A DNA stretch of 46,036 nt from an uncultured Lachnospiraceae bacterium (GTDB lineage: Bacteria; Bacillota; Clostridia; Lachnospirales; Lachnospiraceae). The stretch lies in contig CANDKY010000015.1 in the NCBI GenBank assembly GCA_947385425.1, positions 1-46,036 of the forward strand, written 5' to 3'. The position numbers and the translations under genes were made by a program. Below the pieces are notes generated by a model. It was not told the origin of the DNA, searched no databases, and saw only the letters and a program-made list of their open reading frames with translations. This document shows positions 16,661-25,303 of the stretch, one piece after another (positions within the stretch are counted from its first letter, which is position 1; each line of letters starts with the position of its first letter).

Positions 16661-17413
16661 ATGAAAACGGAATGGGATTATACGGACTTGGCGGAAGCAT
16701 ACTTGAAGCGGCCGGATTATGCACAGGCGGCAATTGATGGGATGCTGGAGACGGCGGGGGTAAAGCCAGGGGATGCAGTATGTGATGTGGGGGCAGGTGT
16801 TGCGCACCTGACTTTGAAGCTGGCGGCGTGTGGGCTGGATGTCTGTGCAGTGGAGCCGAATGACGCGATGCGCAGGAACGGTGTTATTCGGACAGAGCAG
16901 TATAAAAATGTTCGCTGGTTTGAAGGTGTGGGAGAAAATACGGGAATGGAAGATAGCAAGTTTGATTTGGTGACGTTCGGATCGTCCTTTAATGTATGCG
17001 ACCGTCAGGAAGCGTTGAAAGAATCAGAGAGAATTCTCAAAAAAGGAGGATGGTTTGCCTGCATGTGGAACCATCGAAACCTGGAGGATCCTCTCCAGAA
17101 AGAGATTGAGGAAATCCTCAGAAGCCGGATTGAAGGCTATGAATATGGGACAAGAAGGGAAGACCAGACGGAAGTTATTAACCAGTGCGGATTATTCGGG
17201 GATGTGGCTTATATAGAGGGGATTGTAGTGCATGATATGCTGGCGGAGGATTTCATCGAGGGATGGAAGTCTCATGGTACGGTGCAGAGGCAGTCAAAGG
17301 ATAAGTTTCAGTTTATCAATGAGGAGATACGCAGAGTAGTTGAGGCAAAACGCCAAAAATATATCCAGGTGCCATATACGACCAGAATATGGATGGCGCA
17401 AGTAAGGGAATAA
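16661..17413 (+). CDS. SAM-dependent methyltransferase (Cj1420-like), MeOPN pathway
   Basis: ATG 16661 follows AAAGGATGAGGAT. It has 250 residues: motif I VCDVGAGVAHLTLKLA, AVEPNDAMRRNG, FGSSFNVCDRQEAL, and LKKGGWFACMWNHRN. It aligns by eye along its whole length with the methyltransferase at 15767, so the two arose by duplication or were inherited as a pair, as with Cj1419 and Cj1420. One of them, or both together, would O-methylate the phosphoramidate intermediate. The 126-base gap before it holds no recognisable gene. Confidence 0.8.
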   Translation: MKTEWDYTDLAEAYLKRPDYAQAAIDGMLETAGVKPGDAVCDVGAGVAHLTLKLAACGLDVCAVEPNDAMRRNGVIRTEQYKNVRWFEGVGENTGMEDSKFDLVTFGSSFNVCDRQEALKESERILKKGGWFACMWNHRNLEDPLQKEIEEILRSRIEGYEYGTRREDQTEVINQCGLFGDVAYIEGIVVHDMLAEDFIEGWKSHGTVQRQSKDKFQFINEEIRRVVEAKRQKYIQVPYTTRIWMAQVRE

Positions 17414-17426
17414 GGCAGGTGGGAAT

Positions 17427-18032
17427 ATGGGAACTGTGCTGTATACACAGAGAGTAGAGTTTATAGAGAGTTATGGGGAGCGGAGAGATTGTTCAGATCA
17501 GAATATTTCACGATTTATTCAAACCTGCGGATATCTGCCAGTTCCGGTTCCGAACATGTTAGAAGATCCGGAAGAGTTTACTGCTTATGTAAAGCCTGTG
17601 GGGATTGTCCTGACTGGGGGAAATTCATTGGTAAAGTACGGCGGTAATGCACCGGAAAGAGACAGGACAGACAGGCTGCTTATAAAAGCCGCAATAGGGA
17701 GGGGGATTCCAATATACGGATTCTGCCGCGGCATGCAGTCTGTTCTGGATTATTTTGAGTGCAGGTTGGAAAATGTGGAAGGGCATGTAGCAATCCGGCA
17801 TTCCGTCCAGGGGATATGGGGGGCAGGAGAAGTAAACAGTTATCATAACCAGGCATGCAGAAAGGTCAGAGAACCTCTGTATGTGGCACAGATGGCAGGA
17901 GACGGGGTGATAGAGGCTGTAGAATGCCCACAGTATAAGATTATGGCGGTTATGTGGCATCCGGAACGGGAAAATCCGTTCAGGGAAGAAGACATTATGA
18001 GAGTTCGTAATTTGTTTGGATGGAAAATTTAG
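17427..18032 (+). CDS. Gamma-glutamyl-CDP-amidate hydrolase (class I GATase-like, Cj1417-like), MeOPN pathway
   Basis: A 201-residue single-domain class I glutamine amidotransferase/peptidase C26 protein: nucleophile elbow YGFCRGMQ with Cys100, and MWHPERENPF with His178 and Glu180 completing the triad. VLTGGNSLVKYG fits the oxyanion region. It stands 13 bases after the second methyltransferase. In C. jejuni, Cj1417 hydrolyses CDP-glutamine to glutamate and cytidine diphosphoramidate, releasing the P-N group. A gamma-glutamyl-polyamine hydrolase (PuuD type) is an alternative if viewed alone, but no polyamine genes are nearby. Confidence 0.83.
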   Translation: MGTVLYTQRVEFIESYGERRDCSDQNISRFIQTCGYLPVPVPNMLEDPEEFTAYVKPVGIVLTGGNSLVKYGGNAPERDRTDRLLIKAAIGRGIPIYGFCRGMQSVLDYFECRLENVEGHVAIRHSVQGIWGAGEVNSYHNQACRKVREPLYVAQMAGDGVIEAVECPQYKIMAVMWHPERENPFREEDIMRVRNLFGWKI

Positions 18033-18085
18033 TATCAGCCTTTCAGTTTCCGAAAAGAAACTGATGAAGGGAGTGGGGAGAATTG

Positions 18086-19687
18086 GTGAGCAGTGGAAAA
18101 GTAAGAATGCAGAAACTCAAAAAGGACATAAAAGCCTGTAAGAGAATCGTTATGTATGGGGCTGGCTGTCTGGCAAAGATATTAAATACTGAATTAGCCC
18201 AAAGTGGTATCGGTGTGAATTATTGTGTAGTAAGCCATAAGGACAGTAATGTAAATGCGTTTGAGGGTATACCGCTGTATGCAGTTGATGACCGGATTTC
18301 TGACATGCGCAAAGAAGAAGTAATTACACTTATTTCAGTTACGGAGAAATATGAAAAAGAAATAGAAGAGATTCTGCTGCGAAATGGTATTTTCAAATAT
18401 CTGCTAATTTCCAGGTATGTGAGGAAGACGGATTCATTCCGCATATATCAGAATAAATCGGAACAGGAATATCTGGATGAAATAGCAGAATGGTATGCGG
18501 ATGTGAATCATCTCCCCTTCTATGATTCGGATGAAATAAAAAAGCAATTAAAGGACATCATACAGAAGAGCTCACGGCGTAAGGATAAAGCAGTATTTGC
18601 AGTTGGCAATTTCAGTCCAAGAGTGATTAAGATGGCAGGCGCTTTACATAAAAAGGGATTTGAGGTTGAGATATTATTTTATCCGGGTATATGGATTTTG
18701 GACTGTTTTCTTGATGCATTGTTGCATGTGGCGGATTCCTGTAAAATGTGTGAAAGCATAGAGGAACTGATGTATGGGATTATGGTTTCACAGGCAAAAA
18801 TTGTTCATTTATTTTCGAGTATAGAAGTATCCTATGTAGCCCGTATTTTAATTCAAAAGAAAAAATTATTTTCAAAGCTGATATTTGATCAATATGACAT
18901 CGGAAACGGAATGTATATTGAAACAAATGAGTTAACGAAGGAAATGCTTGATGATGAGAAGTATTGCCTGGAGCATGCGGATGGCGTTTGCTTTAGAGGA
19001 TATGAGCAGGAATACTTATTGAATGAGATGAATTATAAGATGGAAGGAACGGCAATTAATTTTTTTGATTATTGCCAGGATGATGAGTTCGATGAAAGCA
19101 AGGACTGTGGTAATGGCGCATTGAATTTGTGTTATGCGGGAGGAATAGCAACAGAACAGGAATGGCCGGGGGCATCGTATGCATGTCTTTTGGAATTTGC
19201 AGGTATTTGTGAGAAAAGCAAGTGTCATTTACATGTATATCCGTCACACTGGGATGAACAAAGATTTTCGGAGTATATTGATTTGGACAGAAAAAGTGAT
19301 TATTTTCATTTCCATAAGCCGGTATCGTATAGAGATTTGAAACAAGAGTTAAAACAATATGATTACGGAATACATATAATTAAAAATAATTTTCTTAAAA
19401 GGGAAAAAGACGGTTATTACACAAGGAATAAACTGATTTATGCAGTAACAAATCACTTTTATGATTACCTGGAAGCCGGTTTGCCAATCATTGCAGCATA
19501 TCCTGTAAAATTTGCGGAATATTTTGAGAAGAAAAACGTGTTATTAAATTGGACACTGGAAGAATTTGATTTTGAACAATTGATATGCAGGCGTAAAGAA
19601 TTGAAGCAGAATGCAATTCAAGTAAAAAGACAGCTTAGCGTAGGAAAACAGATAGAAAAATTAATCGGATTTTATAATATGTTATAA
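18086..19687 (+). CDS. Putative GT-B glycosyl- or phosphoramidate transferase with N-terminal Rossmann-like domain
   Basis: The GTG at 18086 follows GTGGGGAG at good spacing; TTG 18083 and ATG 18107 are alternatives. The first ~100 residues carry the recurring domain (IVMYGAGCLAKILN...PLYAVDDRI). The remainder looks like a GT-B protein: FAVGNFSPRVIKMAGAL, LIFDQYDIGNGMY, and a C-terminal NHFYDYLEAGLPIIAAYPVKFAEYF like the nucleotide-sugar-binding helix region. It directly follows the MeOPN synthesis genes. No clear homologue of the C. jejuni transferases Cj1421/Cj1422 is recognisable, so this is one candidate for that step; an ordinary glycosyltransferase is equally possible. Confidence 0.6.
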   Translation: MSSGKVRMQKLKKDIKACKRIVMYGAGCLAKILNTELAQSGIGVNYCVVSHKDSNVNAFEGIPLYAVDDRISDMRKEEVITLISVTEKYEKEIEEILLRNGIFKYLLISRYVRKTDSFRIYQNKSEQEYLDEIAEWYADVNHLPFYDSDEIKKQLKDIIQKSSRRKDKAVFAVGNFSPRVIKMAGALHKKGFEVEILFYPGIWILDCFLDALLHVADSCKMCESIEELMYGIMVSQAKIVHLFSSIEVSYVARILIQKKKLFSKLIFDQYDIGNGMYIETNELTKEMLDDEKYCLEHADGVCFRGYEQEYLLNEMNYKMEGTAINFFDYCQDDEFDESKDCGNGALNLCYAGGIATEQEWPGASYACLLEFAGICEKSKCHLHVYPSHWDEQRFSEYIDLDRKSDYFHFHKPVSYRDLKQELKQYDYGIHIIKNNFLKREKDGYYTRNKLIYAVTNHFYDYLEAGLPIIAAYPVKFAEYFEKKNVLLNWTLEEFDFEQLICRRKELKQNAIQVKRQLSVGKQIEKLIGFYNML

Positions 19688-19710
19688 ATTATGAAAGGAT
19701 GGAAAAGGGT

Positions 19711-20718
19711 ATGGAGCGTGTTGTGATATACGGGGTAGGAAATACTGGAAAGAGCGCTTATTTTTATTTAAAAAGCAGATATGAATGTTTATTTTTTGTG
19801 GATGGTGACAGTAAAAAATGGGGACAGGAGTTTGAGGGGCTGCAAATTAGGGAGCCGGATGCATTAAAGCAGATAGGAAATATAAAAGTAGTAGTCGCAA
19901 GTATTTATTGGAAAGAAATATTGGATGAAATAAGAGGCTTTGGCCGGATGGTGATAGAGATATACAAGCCGGAAACAGAAGTGATATTGTCTGATGGAAT
20001 AAAAGAAGAATTAAATAAAAGAACAGTAAATTTGGGAAGTTTCTTAAGAAAACAAAAGAGAATATTGTGTAAAGAGCTGACTTTTATGCCGGGAGGCTCA
20101 CAGGTTCTGGATTATGTTTTTTTAAAAGCTGTAGGGAGTGTTTTTCAATGCAAAAAATATTTGGAAATCGGGACTTATATCGGGGAAAGTATTAATATAA
20201 TGACGGAATGTTGTGAGGAATTGTACAGCGTAACTGCACCGCTGGAATCACCCCTGGCAGGGGGGGAATGGTGTAAGGAGTTGGGAATACCAAATCATTC
20301 AGGCAGACTAGCATATGATGAGAGGATAACTCATTATTATGCAGATTCCAGAATTTTTAATTTTGAAAATGTGGGAATGGACATAGATCTATTTTTCATT
20401 GATGGAGATCATAGTTATGAAGGCGTATATAGTGATACAAAAAAGATTTTTGAAGTAAAGAAAGCGGATGCAATTGTGATATGGCATGATTTTAGAAACT
20501 TGGATACTTCTTACAGGGCCGAAGTTGTGAATGCAGTGAGAGATGCATTACAGGATGAATTTCGAAATGTTTATGCAACAAATAATAATTTGTGCGGAAT
20601 TTATTTGCCGGAAAAGTATAAAGAGGAGTTTGAATTAAGAGAAATAAAATATGAGGAAAAGGCGCCTTTGTTTACTTATGATTGTACATTAGACAATTGT
20701 AAAGTGTTTGAAGATTAA
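19711..20718 (+). CDS. SAM-dependent methyltransferase with N-terminal Rossmann-like domain
   Basis: ATG 19711 puts the first Rossmann strand (VVIYGVGNTGKSAYF) right at the N-terminus; ATG 19699 is an in-frame alternative. Residues 1-90 are the cluster's recurring domain (FFVDGDSKKWGQ, GLQIREPDAL). From about residue 145, KYLEIGTYIGESIN and IDLFFIDGDHSYEGVYSD identify a Methyltransf_24-type class I methyltransferase; VIWHDFRN follows. It resembles the architecture of the interrupted FkbM gene at 6562. The acceptor sugar is unknown. There is a G7 run near 20260. Confidence 0.75.
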   Translation: MERVVIYGVGNTGKSAYFYLKSRYECLFFVDGDSKKWGQEFEGLQIREPDALKQIGNIKVVVASIYWKEILDEIRGFGRMVIEIYKPETEVILSDGIKEELNKRTVNLGSFLRKQKRILCKELTFMPGGSQVLDYVFLKAVGSVFQCKKYLEIGTYIGESINIMTECCEELYSVTAPLESPLAGGEWCKELGIPNHSGRLAYDERITHYYADSRIFNFENVGMDIDLFFIDGDHSYEGVYSDTKKIFEVKKADAIVIWHDFRNLDTSYRAEVVNAVRDALQDEFRNVYATNNNLCGIYLPEKYKEEFELREIKYEEKAPLFTYDCTLDNCKVFED

Positions 20719-20776
20719 TATTTTTTTATAGGTATAAACGGAAGCCAAGGAAAATTGATAAAGGAGAATGATGTAG

Positions 20777-22009
20777 ATGGGAAAGAGATGCTCTTCTTTT
20801 TTTTGGAGTGATAATTGGTATATAGAAAGCGGAAAAGCATGGTTCGTAGATGGAGAGCGTAATGTTTTATTTTGTCTGAATCTTGAAAAGAAAGAGTGTG
20901 AGTATATAAAGGAGATACCGGATCCGAATAAAGATACATTTCGATTGAACCCTAAATGTATGAAGTGCAATAATGATATTTTCTGTATGCCTGATATGGG
21001 GAGTTGTATATGGGTATATCATATAGAAAAATCTCAGTTTACATCGATTGCAGTAGATAATCCAAATGGGGTGAGGCTTTCCATAAGGGATTTCTGGAAA
21101 TGCAATAATAAAATTTTTGCAATTTCCGTTGGGCTAAAACAAATTATTGAAATCAGTATAGAGGAAAAGCGGATAGAAAACTATTATGATCTAGATACTG
21201 CGGAGAATGATAGTATAGGAGCAGGAATTAAAGTCGGAAATTGTTTATATATTGTTTCTATGGTTTCGAACAAAATCTATCAATTTGATTTAATAACCAA
21301 AAAGACAGAGGTATTTACTGTTCCTAATGTAGATGGAGCTTTTGGTTCAATATGTTTTGATGGAGACAAGTTTTGGCTGAGCGGATATCGGAGGGAAGTT
21401 TATGCCTGGAACAGGGAAAAGAATGAAGTGAAGGTTATTGATCAGTTTCCGGAACAGTTTGGTATCTATAACTTTAAAGACAAAGAAGTTAATAAATTAG
21501 ATTGTAAGGCATCGGTATATGATGTGCCTGTATTCATCCAGTCAGTTGCAGCGGAAACACATGTCTGGTTTATACCATTTCAGACAAACAAAATATTGTA
21601 TATTGATAAAAATACATATGAAGTAAGAGCTTTTGAAATGGAGACGGAAGACGAAGAGGAAGGTATTCCAATTGATAGGGAATTTTTAAAAGCAAAGTAT
21701 ATATTGGAGTATGTGGATGAAAAACGATATATAGGGCTGTTTTCCTTGAAAAATAACTGCATAGTGGAAATAGATGCGGGAGTAAAAAAGGAAACCAGGA
21801 AAAAATATTTATTGAGTAAGTCGTGCCTTATGAAGATGATGCAGTTATATGAAAAAAGAGGACATATCATGCAGGAAAAAAGTGATATGGATGAAAGGAT
21901 TTACTGTGCAGGAATTGTAAATTGGATTGAGTATATCAGAATGGGAATGGGAGAAAAGACAGGAATGAAAATATATGAAAAGATTGCAATGGAGGAAAAG
22001 AATTGTTAA
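20777..22009 (+). CDS. Beta-propeller-like protein of unknown function
   Basis: ATG 20777 lies after AAGGAGAATGATG. The 410-residue protein shows repeated short units of the type W/F-x-x-[aromatic]-x-x-G-x-x-[I/L]-x-x-[I/F]-D (for example GKAWFVDGERNVLFCLNL, DKFWLSGYRREVYAWN, ETHVWFIPFQTNKILYID). This suggests a six- or seven-bladed propeller over residues 5-340, followed by a helical tail. No signal peptide is seen, so it acts in the cytoplasm. No enzymatic motif is evident. It may bind a glycan intermediate or scaffold the cluster's enzymes; I do not recognise the family. Confidence 0.65.
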   Translation: MGKRCSSFFWSDNWYIESGKAWFVDGERNVLFCLNLEKKECEYIKEIPDPNKDTFRLNPKCMKCNNDIFCMPDMGSCIWVYHIEKSQFTSIAVDNPNGVRLSIRDFWKCNNKIFAISVGLKQIIEISIEEKRIENYYDLDTAENDSIGAGIKVGNCLYIVSMVSNKIYQFDLITKKTEVFTVPNVDGAFGSICFDGDKFWLSGYRREVYAWNREKNEVKVIDQFPEQFGIYNFKDKEVNKLDCKASVYDVPVFIQSVAAETHVWFIPFQTNKILYIDKNTYEVRAFEMETEDEEEGIPIDREFLKAKYILEYVDEKRYIGLFSLKNNCIVEIDAGVKKETRKKYLLSKSCLMKMMQLYEKRGHIMQEKSDMDERIYCAGIVNWIEYIRMGMGEKTGMKIYEKIAMEEKNC

Positions 22010-22305
22010 ATATATGTAGGCAATTGCTGTCGATTATTTACATTTATGCGGTTGTAAAAGAATGGAATGCCGGTGGAGAGTTTAAGGATACAGAAAAAAT
22101 AATTGTAGTTGGAAGCCAAATACAGGCTTTATTGGTAAGGGTATTTTTAATAAAGATATCGGTTCTGGTTTCTTATTGTAACTTGAATTTTTTTGATCAT
22201 ATGTATAAGTGCAGGAAAAATGTGAAATGGATTGTATTTGATAATAGGAAAGCAAAATATTTGAAGAGTACCGGAACTGATATTTTGATTTTTCCAATTT
22301 TATAA
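22003..22305 (+). CDS. Small hypothetical protein, possible Rossmann-like remnant
   Basis: A 100-codon frame opens at TTG 22003, overlapping the end of the propeller gene by 7 bases, so translational coupling is possible. The middle (KIIVVGSQIQALLVRVF) vaguely resembles the glycine-rich strand-loop-helix of the small Rossmann-like domain, and VKWIVFDNRKAKYLKS could be the next strand. No good independent ribosome site exists. It could be a real small gene or a remnant of a longer one. Confidence 0.4.
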   Translation: MLNICRQLLSIIYIYAVVKEWNAGGEFKDTEKIIVVGSQIQALLVRVFLIKISVLVSYCNLNFFDHMYKCRKNVKWIVFDNRKAKYLKSTGTDILIFPIL

Positions 22306-22322
22306 AAAGGGAATATGAGAGA

Positions 22323-23570
22323 ATGAGAGTTTTAGTAGTGGATATTAATTTTGAATATAAAAACCCAATGTATCGACAATTTTATAATCATTTGTCTTAT
22401 TGTATGGAAGTTGATTATTTTGGGCCGGGATATGTGGACAGGAAGGTGTTGGAAAGGGGTATTAAACGGTTCTTGTTTGAAAGGGAATCTTACGATTTCA
22501 TACTTGTCGGCACTTATTTTTTATATTCAGCAGAACTGCGGGGAGCAAGATATAATGCATATTTTACACATAGGTGTGTTGTTATTCCATATTACCGTGT
22601 AAGTGATGCATATCAGTGCTGCAGGCATATTTTAGATGAATTAAAAGATATAGATTCGGTAATCAGGATTTTAAATTATTATGAAGACTCTGTATCGATG
22701 CCGGAGGGAGATTACAGGATATGCAGATCATTTCTGGAAGATGGGTTTTATTTGTTAAGTTGGCCAATACAATATATGCAGATATTCCATGCAAAGAGAA
22801 TAAGGCAGCATCCTGTATTAAATAATAACGCATATAAATTAGCAAAGGAATACAGTTCAAAATATATTCCGATACCGATACATGGAATTTCTTATCCTGA
22901 GATTTTTGTGAGAAATTATGAGGAAAGAGAGTATGATTGGTGTGTTCCGGGCAATAAGGATACAAGTCTGTATGGTGGACGGAAGAATGCGGCAAATATT
23001 ACAGAAAAATCGGGTTACAGGGTGTGGGATACAGATCCATTTCAGAAGCTTTCCACTTTTCATATACAAAAAAAACATATGGAATGGTATGAGTTTAATG
23101 GAAAAATCGAAAAAGCTGTCAGCAGGGTAATAGGGAAAAACACTTATATTCCGTCTTTTCCTAAATTAACATATATTGCGCAATGCCGGGAAAATTATAT
23201 GGAAAGCATGCGAAGAAGCAGAAAAGTTTATGTTGATGGAGGAATTGGTGAGATTTTTGTAAGGAAATATTTTGAAGCATGTGCCTGTGGAGCGTTAGTG
23301 GTAGCAAAGGAAATACCTGGTTTGAGAGATTTTGGATTTAGGGACGGAGTAAACTGTAAAATTATTAAAAAATTTCATGCTGAGATATTGCAGGAGCATA
23401 TTCCGGATGAAGAGTGTATTAGACTTGCAAAAGCAGGTCAGCAGCTTATTTTGGATAAACATATGATGCATCACCGTGTATTGGCGTTATACCAGACAGT
23501 AGAGGCGATAAAGAATGAAATGTATAACGGGGCGTTTTGGAATGAAGGGAATTATAGAATGAAACAGTAG
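22323..23570 (+). CDS. Glycosyltransferase (GT-B, group 1-like C-terminal domain)
   Basis: The 415-residue protein begins MRVLVVDINFEYKNP and ends with a GT-B nucleotide-sugar-binding region: RRSRKVYVDGG, then EIFVRKYFEACACGALVVAKE and PGLRDFGFRDGVNC, typical of family 4-like or DUF3880/Glyco_trans_1_2 proteins. SYDFILVGTYF fits the N-terminal domain. It would add a sugar from a nucleotide donor in the cytoplasm. Donor and acceptor are unknown. Confidence 0.7.
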   Translation: MRVLVVDINFEYKNPMYRQFYNHLSYCMEVDYFGPGYVDRKVLERGIKRFLFERESYDFILVGTYFLYSAELRGARYNAYFTHRCVVIPYYRVSDAYQCCRHILDELKDIDSVIRILNYYEDSVSMPEGDYRICRSFLEDGFYLLSWPIQYMQIFHAKRIRQHPVLNNNAYKLAKEYSSKYIPIPIHGISYPEIFVRNYEEREYDWCVPGNKDTSLYGGRKNAANITEKSGYRVWDTDPFQKLSTFHIQKKHMEWYEFNGKIEKAVSRVIGKNTYIPSFPKLTYIAQCRENYMESMRRSRKVYVDGGIGEIFVRKYFEACACGALVVAKEIPGLRDFGFRDGVNCKIIKKFHAEILQEHIPDEECIRLAKAGQQLILDKHMMHHRVLALYQTVEAIKNEMYNGAFWNEGNYRMKQ

Positions 23571-23620
23571 GGTTTAAAGGATTGTTTCTTGCGTCTGCTG
23601 AAACAGAGTTGAGGTATAAA

Positions 23621-24346
23621 ATGGAATTTACATATAGTGCTTATAAAAAATTATTAGAATTGCTGCAGAATAGCGGATATAAAGATGTACTGTATGACAC
23701 TTGGGGTAATTATGGAAAAACAGTAATCTTGCGGCATGATGTGGACTTATCTATAAAGATGGCAATTCCCTTTTCGAAGATAGAAAAAGAAATGGGTATG
23801 GAGGCTATTTACTTTTTCTTGCTAAATACTGATTTTTATAATATAGCATCTGATAGTTCTCGGAAATTAATTGATAAAATATGCAGAAATGGTGGGAAAA
23901 TAGGGCTTCATTTTGATGAAGCTGCATATGGAAAACAGGATGTTACAGAGGGCATTTTAAAAGAAAAAGCTGCTATGGAGAGTATATTGGGTATGCCGAT
24001 TACTTATGTTTCTATGCATCGGCCTTCGAAAGAAACGCTGGAAGCAGATTATCAGATAGAGGGGATTATTAATTCATATAGTAGGACTTTTTTTCATGAG
24101 TTTAAGTATATATCCGATTCAAGAAGAAAATGGCATGAGAATGTGGAGGAAATTGTAGGAAGCGGGAAGGAGGACAGGCTGCATATATTGACACATGCGT
24201 TTTGGTATAGAGAGTCAGAGGAAGAAGCATCAAAAGCACTTAAGGAATTTATTACATCTTATAAAAAGCAGGTATATTTTAGTTTGTATAATAACATAAG
24301 GGATTTAAATGAATTTCTAAAAGCGGAGGAGGTAGAGGATCTATAA
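23621..24346 (+). CDS. Polysaccharide-deacetylase-like protein (NodB/CE4 type)
   Basis: ATG 23621 after GAGGTATAAA is preferred to TTG 23582. The 241-residue product has RHDVDLSI near residue 38, matching the CE4 metal-binding HDVD, and GLHFDEAAYG and SMHRPSKETL, which may supply the second and third conserved His. No signal peptide is present, so it would act inside the cell on a precursor sugar rather than on wall polymer. It overlaps the next gene by one base (TAATG), implying coupling with the LpxD-like acyltransferase. A deacetylation-then-reacylation pair is a reasonable inference. Confidence 0.7.
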   Translation: MEFTYSAYKKLLELLQNSGYKDVLYDTWGNYGKTVILRHDVDLSIKMAIPFSKIEKEMGMEAIYFFLLNTDFYNIASDSSRKLIDKICRNGGKIGLHFDEAAYGKQDVTEGILKEKAAMESILGMPITYVSMHRPSKETLEADYQIEGIINSYSRTFFHEFKYISDSRRKWHENVEEIVGSGKEDRLHILTHAFWYRESEEEASKALKEFITSYKKQVYFSLYNNIRDLNEFLKAEEVEDL

Positions 24347-25284
24347 TGAAGGATATCGCAATTGAGGAAATATTGGATTTTTTATCTCGCAAAAAGATAA
24401 GTAATACATATTACGGCGACATGAATATACGAGTCAGTGGTTTTTCACCTATAGTTGAGTATCAGCGGGGAACATTGACATGGATAAAATCGAAGGAGAA
24501 ATATGTTAGTCTGGATTCATGGGTGGTTTGGAATGAAATTGATCTTGCCGTTATGGATAATAATACGAAGCAAATAGAAGATGGAACTGGAATAAGGAAT
24601 TCTATTGTATGCCAGAATCCAAAGAATGTTTTTTTCGCTATTTTAGAAGAATTTTTTAGTGAAGAGGAGAAGAGAGACTGTATTGGAAAACATTCTGTCA
24701 TTGAAGCAGGAGCACAGATTGAGGAAAATGTATACATAGGTGCTAATTGTTATATAGGAAATGAAGTAAGAATATGTGAAGGAACCAGAATCGGCAACAA
24801 TGTGGTGATAGAGGGTAAGGTTAATATCGGCAGGAACTGCCGGATTAAGTCAGGTGTGATAATAGGAGGTGACGGGTATGGATACAGCAAGGAGAAGGGT
24901 GTATATTATCCAACTCATCACTTTGGTGGCGTCAGAATCGGTGATAATGTAGATATTGGATCAAACACATGTATTGACAAAGGCAGTATGTCAGACACTG
25001 TCATAGGGTGTGGAAGTAAAATCGATAATTTGTGTCATATTGCACATAATGTCCGGATTGGAAACGGAGTTATGGTGGTTGCAGGTGCGGTGATAGCCGG
25101 AAGCGCTGAGATTGGTAATAATGCCTATATTGCGCCGGGAGTAATTGTGCGGAATCAGATATCCGTGGGGCAGGGGAGCCTGATTGGGATGGGAGGAGTC
25201 TTAACGGAGGATGCAGGGGAGAATTATGTATATATGGGAGTGCCGGCAAAGAGTATTCGGAAAATGAAAGAAGAGAATTTGTAA
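24346..25284 (+). CDS. LpxD-like sugar N-acyltransferase (left-handed beta helix)
   Basis: 312 residues: an N-terminal ~100-residue domain with the VSGFSPIVEYQRGTLTWI region similar to the LpxD uridine-binding domain, then hexapeptide rungs. It has GGDGYGYSKEKG, and DNLCHIAHNVRIGNG with the IAHN catalytic His of LpxD. LpxD transfers 3-hydroxyacyl groups to UDP-3-acyl-glucosamine in lipid A synthesis, but no lipid A genes are present. The likely substrate is a UDP- or dTDP-amino sugar made by the aminotransferases downstream. A second LpxD-like gene lies at 26413. Confidence 0.75.
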   Translation: MKDIAIEEILDFLSRKKISNTYYGDMNIRVSGFSPIVEYQRGTLTWIKSKEKYVSLDSWVVWNEIDLAVMDNNTKQIEDGTGIRNSIVCQNPKNVFFAILEEFFSEEEKRDCIGKHSVIEAGAQIEENVYIGANCYIGNEVRICEGTRIGNNVVIEGKVNIGRNCRIKSGVIIGGDGYGYSKEKGVYYPTHHFGGVRIGDNVDIGSNTCIDKGSMSDTVIGCGSKIDNLCHIAHNVRIGNGVMVVAGAVIAGSAEIGNNAYIAPGVIVRNQISVGQGSLIGMGGVLTEDAGENYVYMGVPAKSIRKMKEENL

Positions 25285-25303
25285 AATGGCGGAGGAAAGG
25301 AAT

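Noticed and set aside
20260-20266. G7 run in the methyltransferase gene at 19711 as a third phase-variable tract
   Set aside because: Seven G is shorter than typical slippage tracts and the gene is intact; not enough to list as a switch.
24710-25230. Periodic sequence in the LpxD-like gene considered as a DNA repeat array
   Set aside because: The period comes from hexapeptide-repeat protein rungs, not from DNA repeats; codons vary between units.
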